Notes under the pieces: generated by a model
Database searches by the model: none
What the model was told of the DNA's origin: nothing
Seen by the model: the letters and a program-made list of their open reading frames with translations, nothing else
Translations under genes and position numbers: made by a program
Assembly (NCBI GenBank): GCA_002914845.1
Contig: JXTC01000531.1
Span: forward strand, 99,081 to 163,080
Source of the DNA: Trema orientale
Lineage: Eukaryota; Streptophyta; Magnoliopsida; Rosales; Cannabaceae
Direction: 5' to 3'
Length of the DNA: 64,000 bases
Shown here: positions 59,880-64,000 of the stretch, in pieces
How the letters are laid out: the number at the start of each line of letters is the position of its first letter
Numbering within the stretch: the first letter of the stretch is position 1

Positions 59880-62800
59880 GAGTAGGCAAAAAGAGGGCAA
59901 TTTTTAAGGTGATGGGTCCAAAGAAAGTGCATGTCAGACAGCAAACAATGTTTATAGATCTCTAGGTAAAATTTTGCACTTAATGATTGAACACATTCAA
60001 AAGAAAGCAATCACAAAAATTTCTTAATCACTCAATGTTCTAATAAGCACTACTCTTTCTTTTTCTTTTTCTTTTTTTTTTTTTTTATTAAATGCGTTCC
60101 CAAGAACATATTTACATATTTTTTTTGAACTCATAATTTAGAAAACAACAAAATAATTAAGTGAAGGCAGACCAGTGGAACATCATGATTATCACCAATC
60201 CTTAGAAGAGAAAAAAAAAAAAGAAAAAAAAAAATAATTACTAATTAAGTCAAAATTAAAAACATTCCTATGGCAATTGTTTTATGCATCCCCCATAATA
60301 CATGGCGTTTTTGCTGCATGCGTGGGGCGTGCCACCTTGCTATAATGTCTCAAGGCAGACATGCTTGTACCCGTTTGCACCCTTTATTTCTCCCTTCTCA
60401 TAGTTTTTTTTTTATTATTATTATTTTTAATTTTTTTTGTTGGGTCTCTATCTTGGATAGAAAGTGCAGAATTAGTTGAACAAAATTATCTATCTGAAAA
60501 ACCAAATCTGGTCTTGGGAGCATAGTTATTGAGAAAAAGACAATTAGATATGAGAGCTGTCACTCATTTTATGTTGTGAGGTTCTCATTGGTCATTACCA
60601 ATTCCACGGCTACATCATCAATGACAAAGTTACTAAAAGGGATGTTTACCAAACTGAAAAATCATGTTCATGTCAAAATCATTTTTCCTAATAGTTATCT
60701 AACTTGGAAGTAACATAAATTAATATGAGACAATATTAATCTAATATTCACTAATAGAGTTTGAAACTTGTGACTTTACTACGTTGTGCTTGTCCATGAT
60801 AGGAAAGACACCTATTGTCCAAGTTAAAGAGGGGGAAACAAAAGCAGAAAAAGGAAAGTTCCTTGCTTTAATGGAATCCCATAGAAACCAACCCTTTAGC
60901 TCCAAAGCCTGCCAAGTTGATGGTTATGATTCAGGAAGATCAAGGAATACCCACTCGTCAGATCGTAGCAAGTGGCAACGCCATTGCTGATCAACGTCAT
61001 AGATTTTTCTGAGCAAAATGACATCTACATCTCAAATTTTCATCCAAGTATATTATTCAAATTGAAAAAAAAAAAAAAAAAAAAAACTACTACAGCAGCA
61101 TGCTCATTGTAGAATCGAAAATCTACAGTTAAATTTAAAAAGGACCACTTGCAATTTCGAGAAATGATCAAATTATATGTAAATAATAAAAAGTCAAGAA
61201 AAGAATACAAAAGATAACTATGGAGATTCTAGTAGAGAATTTTTATATAAATAATGTGTAGAGAGAATGAATAATATATATATTTATAAGCAAAAATAGG
61301 CCTAATTCAATAATCTCATAATAATTATCCTATTTTTGAAATACAAAAAATGCTTAAAAATATAAATACTTTTAAATTACGCAAGAAAATGGGTGGTGTG
61401 AATTTTGGCCCTGATACTCTATAATGGCTTAATGGTAAGTGGACAATAGATAATAGATAATCTACCGGAAGGTGAATAACGTGCAGGTCCATGCCACCTT
61501 AGGGTGTTGCCTACGTTAGTCCTAAGCATATACACTCGTTAAAGCCTAAACACTAACAGGGATAACCTTGGTATCGGCAAAAACTTGCATGCTGATAAGG
61601 AAAAATCAGGAACGATCACCCCTTATTAACCAATTTTTCCAACGAAACAAAAAGGAACCAAAAAAAAAAAAAGAAGCTATAGGGCAATGCTATAGCCTAT
61701 ACATTAACACCATATACTGATAAGGGAGTACTCACTCTTTTATTGTTTGCTTATATGAAACTTACTAAAAACGTGGCATTATTCTTTTCTTTTTTTTTTT
61801 AATTTTCAATCGAGGTTTTTTTCTCTTCTTGTTTTAACTCTTGCGTGGCAATGTCATATATAGTTACCAAAGTTGAAAGTCGAAACGAAAAAAAAAAAAA
61901 AAAAAAGTGACAAAAAGTAGACTTGCTCTACCACACCACGGCACGTCAAAGATCAACGTGTGGTACAATTGTGTCACACATGTAGATCATCATATCATAT
62001 CATAGTATGTCCTATCTGTATTTTTGAGACTTTGAGGCTCTTTGATTAATACAAGGCATGGTGGATAGAGTGGACTATAAAAAAGTGGTTCTCACCTGCA
62101 TCATTATGATCATCTGCAGCCCCCAGCAAATCACAACCGTCAATCTCAAAAAGCGACCCCACTTCTTTTACGTAGGTTCAATTTATTTTATTTTATTTTT
62201 TTTCAGCAAAGGGGTATGTCGGTGGGACACGTGCTCAAGGTCGAAGAAGAAAACGACATAGTATAAGATTGTGTCTCAATGAATGATGGTGAAGACTAAG
62301 AACGTTAAAAAAGAGAGTAGACAAATTAATATGCGTGCTTACTCATGCTACTCTGATGGGTAACTTTCATCACTCCAATCCCCACCACCTAAGCCAATTC
62401 CAAATTGAAAAAAAAAAACAAAAAAAAAAAAGACCTCAACCCAATTCTTTACTTTGGGATCCATAAGAATAGTTCTAGTTCTTCTAATTTCATTTTTATT
62501 TTTTAGTATCTCAAAAGTCAAAGAGCAAGGAAAAAAAAAGTTACGAAAAAACTTATGACAGATTGATGGGATTTAAACCAGTTGATTTAATGACTGTTTC
62601 TGAAATGGGACTTTTTGTAGGGTACTGTATTTTTATGTGGTGGGACTTTTTTTTTTCAATTAAAAAAAAGCATTGATGGTTTTTTTTTTAAATTAAAAAA
62701 AAAGGTACAATTTTATTCTTAGCTTTAATGAGATTTTATGTGAGGGATTTTGTACACTGATTTACTCAAAGTTTCCCTGTAAAATTCACTTCCCCCAAAA

Positions 62801-63268
62801 ACACATACAATAATGCCTGCAGGAACAAGTGCCTTCTAACATCACCCCCTTTTTTTTTAAATTTTTTTTTTTTAACATTAAGAACTGTTTGCCAGAAAGC
62901 AAACGTAAAGGTAACGCTTCTGTGTCTATCAATTTCAATCACTAATCTTATAGTAGCACTTTCTTTTACTTCTTTCGATTCCAACAACAAAATCTCTCTT
63001 TTACTCCTCTAAACTCAATTGATCTAAATTCACTTCATTCATTCAAAATCCACATTTTCATTTTCCTCTTTCTTTCATTTTATACCCAACTAGGCCTTTT
63101 GAGACCTTTATTAGTGCACATATTATATGTACATTTACATATAAATTATTTTTTTCTTTTTCGTTCTTTTTATCTTCCCTAAAACTCGACACTTTCTCTT
63201 TTTCACTACAAAAAAACAGAACCCATCTCCCAAAAAATATCAAAGATTGAACCACAAGCAAAGAGAGA
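59880..63268. other. Intergenic and probable promoter/5' UTR of the downstream gene
   Basis: Many A/T homopolymers, no supported exon. 62,990-63,268 is CT-rich with TCTCTTTT and CTTTCTTTC tracts, consistent with a plant promoter/5' leader of the gene starting at 63,269. Confidence 0.4.
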
Positions 63269-64000
63269 ATGAAAGAGAGAGGCAAAGCTTTGGAAGCTTA
63301 CAACAGAAACGACATGGATTACTACTCAACGACATCAGACATGCCATGCAGGAAGCACCCTTCGTCGTCTTCGGTTGGGATCTGCGCTTACTGCCTCAAA
63401 GACCGTCTCGTCAAGCTGGTCTGCTCCGACTGCGGCGAGCAGAGGCTCTCTTCCTGCTCTTGCTCCGAGATCTCGTCCAACCGAAACTCCTGCACCGTCG
63501 AGGTGGGCAGCGTCGGAAGGGTGTCGTTTCTCATCGAGAACGAACGAAACGACGCGTCGTTTCCGAACAACCCTCCACACAACAAGAGCCACCACAGCAA
63601 GACCCAGATGGGGAAAACAGAGGAGGGTCTGGTCCTGAGGAGGAGCAGTAGTAGCTGCGCGGAGATCAAGCGAGGTGGGTTTTGGAGATTCGGGAAATTT
63701 TTCAAGAAAAAGAAGGAAAAAGATACAGGGAACAAAAGCGTTTGTGGGTTCGATGACAAAAGTGATCTATGGCTCGTTGATCATCATATGGGTGTTTCCA
63801 GATCGAGATCACTCTGTAGTTTCAGGGGGGGTGGTGGTGGTGGCGGTGGTGGGTGGTTTGGATCGGAGGACGGCGGAGATTTGATGGTCTCGGGCGCCCG
63901 GAGCTCGATTTCCGGCGCGCGGAGTTCGAGTGTGACGGCATGTATGGTTCTGGACTCGGGAAGACGGAGTGGGTTTAGCGAGGCAGAGCCGAGAAAGAGC
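63269..64000 (+). CDS. Plant-specific Cys-motif, basic/Ser-rich protein (OCTOPUS-like?), 5' part
   Basis: An uninterrupted frame of 244 codons runs from ATG 63,269 to the window edge. Regularly spaced cysteines come first: C27-x2-H30, C39-x2-C42, C52-x2-C55, C63-x-C65, in the context CRKHPSSSSVGICAYCLKDR. A conserved-looking VEVGSVGRVSFLIENER segment follows, then SSSSCAEIKRGGFWRFGKFF and a poly-Lys patch (about residues 149-155), a glycine run (about residues 190-198) and ARSSISGARSSS. The N-terminal RHP-x-C-x2-CL layout recalls the OCTOPUS/DUF740 membrane-associated polarity proteins of plants, but the match is from memory. GC content jumps compared with the flank, as expected for an intronless plant coding region. 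The 3' end is missing from the window. Confidence 0.85.
   Translation, partial: MKERGKALEAYNRNDMDYYSTTSDMPCRKHPSSSSVGICAYCLKDRLVKLVCSDCGEQRLSSCSCSEISSNRNSCTVEVGSVGRVSFLIENERNDASFPNNPPHNKSHHSKTQMGKTEEGLVLRRSSSSCAEIKRGGFWRFGKFFKKKKEKDTGNKSVCGFDDKSDLWLVDHHMGVSRSRSLCSFRGGGGGGGGGWFGSEDGGDLMVSGARSSISGARSSSVTACMVLDSGRRSGFSEAEPRKS

Noticed and set aside
63247..63884. Alternative frames of 69-134 codons at the right edge
   Set aside because: The frame starting at 63,269 stays open to the window end and has a coherent Cys pattern; the others are shadows of it.
1..64000. CRISPR array, operon, phage or other prokaryotic system
   Set aside because: The tandem repeats lack unique spacers, genes are spliced and the transposons are plant families.

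Overview
The window is eukaryotic, from a seed-plant (probably eudicot) nuclear genome. It is AT-rich, has spliced genes with GT-AG introns, and carries plant transposon families (Mutator-like, hAT, PIF/Harbinger-like MITEs, Copia, Gypsy, a tRNA-derived SINE) plus plant genes with transit-peptide or plant-specific domains. Nothing prokaryotic is visible. Positions are read by eye; beside long homopolymers they may be off by one. Exon models were checked by requiring codon phase to close across all junctions.

Layout. 1-20,300 is a nested transposon complex. A Mutator-like element (about 600-14,730) carries a DUF1985/Ulp1-type protease pseudogene on + and a broken MURA transposase on -. A Gypsy-type element on - (1474-8907) has two ~1.94 kb LTRs, a tRNA-Arg primer site, only a gag remnant and a 60-bp tandem array; it sits inside the DUF1985 exon. 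Next is a decayed Copia element on - (about 14,760-20,300) whose integrase is cut and fused to a 'putative plant transposon protein' type ORF in place of reverse transcriptase. 20,300-24,700 is non-coding, with an inverted pair of MITEs and a poly-A-tailed retroposon with target duplication.

24,765-30,394 (+) is a complete three-exon strictosidine-synthase-like gene (349 aa) with a GC-AG first intron and a 3.7-kb second intron holding MITEs. 30,400-42,900 has no host gene but is rich in small elements: three copies of a 172-bp MITE, each with a perfect 9-bp target duplication (one nested in a hAT element with a perfect 8-bp duplication); a PIF/Harbinger-like element split by a solo LTR with a 5-bp duplication; a further 184-bp element with a 9-bp duplication; and several minisatellites.

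44,717-50,537 (+) is a complete 18-coding-exon aminoalcohol phosphotransferase gene (AAPT1 type, 389 aa), the last step of the Kennedy pathway for phosphatidylethanolamine and phosphatidylcholine. It has a 10-nt microexon, and its 5' UTR intron contains a Pack-MULE-like insertion. Convergent to it, 51,791-54,740 (-) is an eight-exon gene for a plastid-targeted multi-membrane-span protein (DUF2232-like, 293 aa). 54,800-63,200 is intergenic with a SINE, tandem duplications, Helitron-like termini and MITEs. 63,269-64,000 (+) is the 5' part of a plant-specific Cys-rich, basic/Ser-rich protein that runs off the window.

No operon-like or pathway clustering links the host genes. The clearest biology is the record of transposon nesting and the exact gene models.
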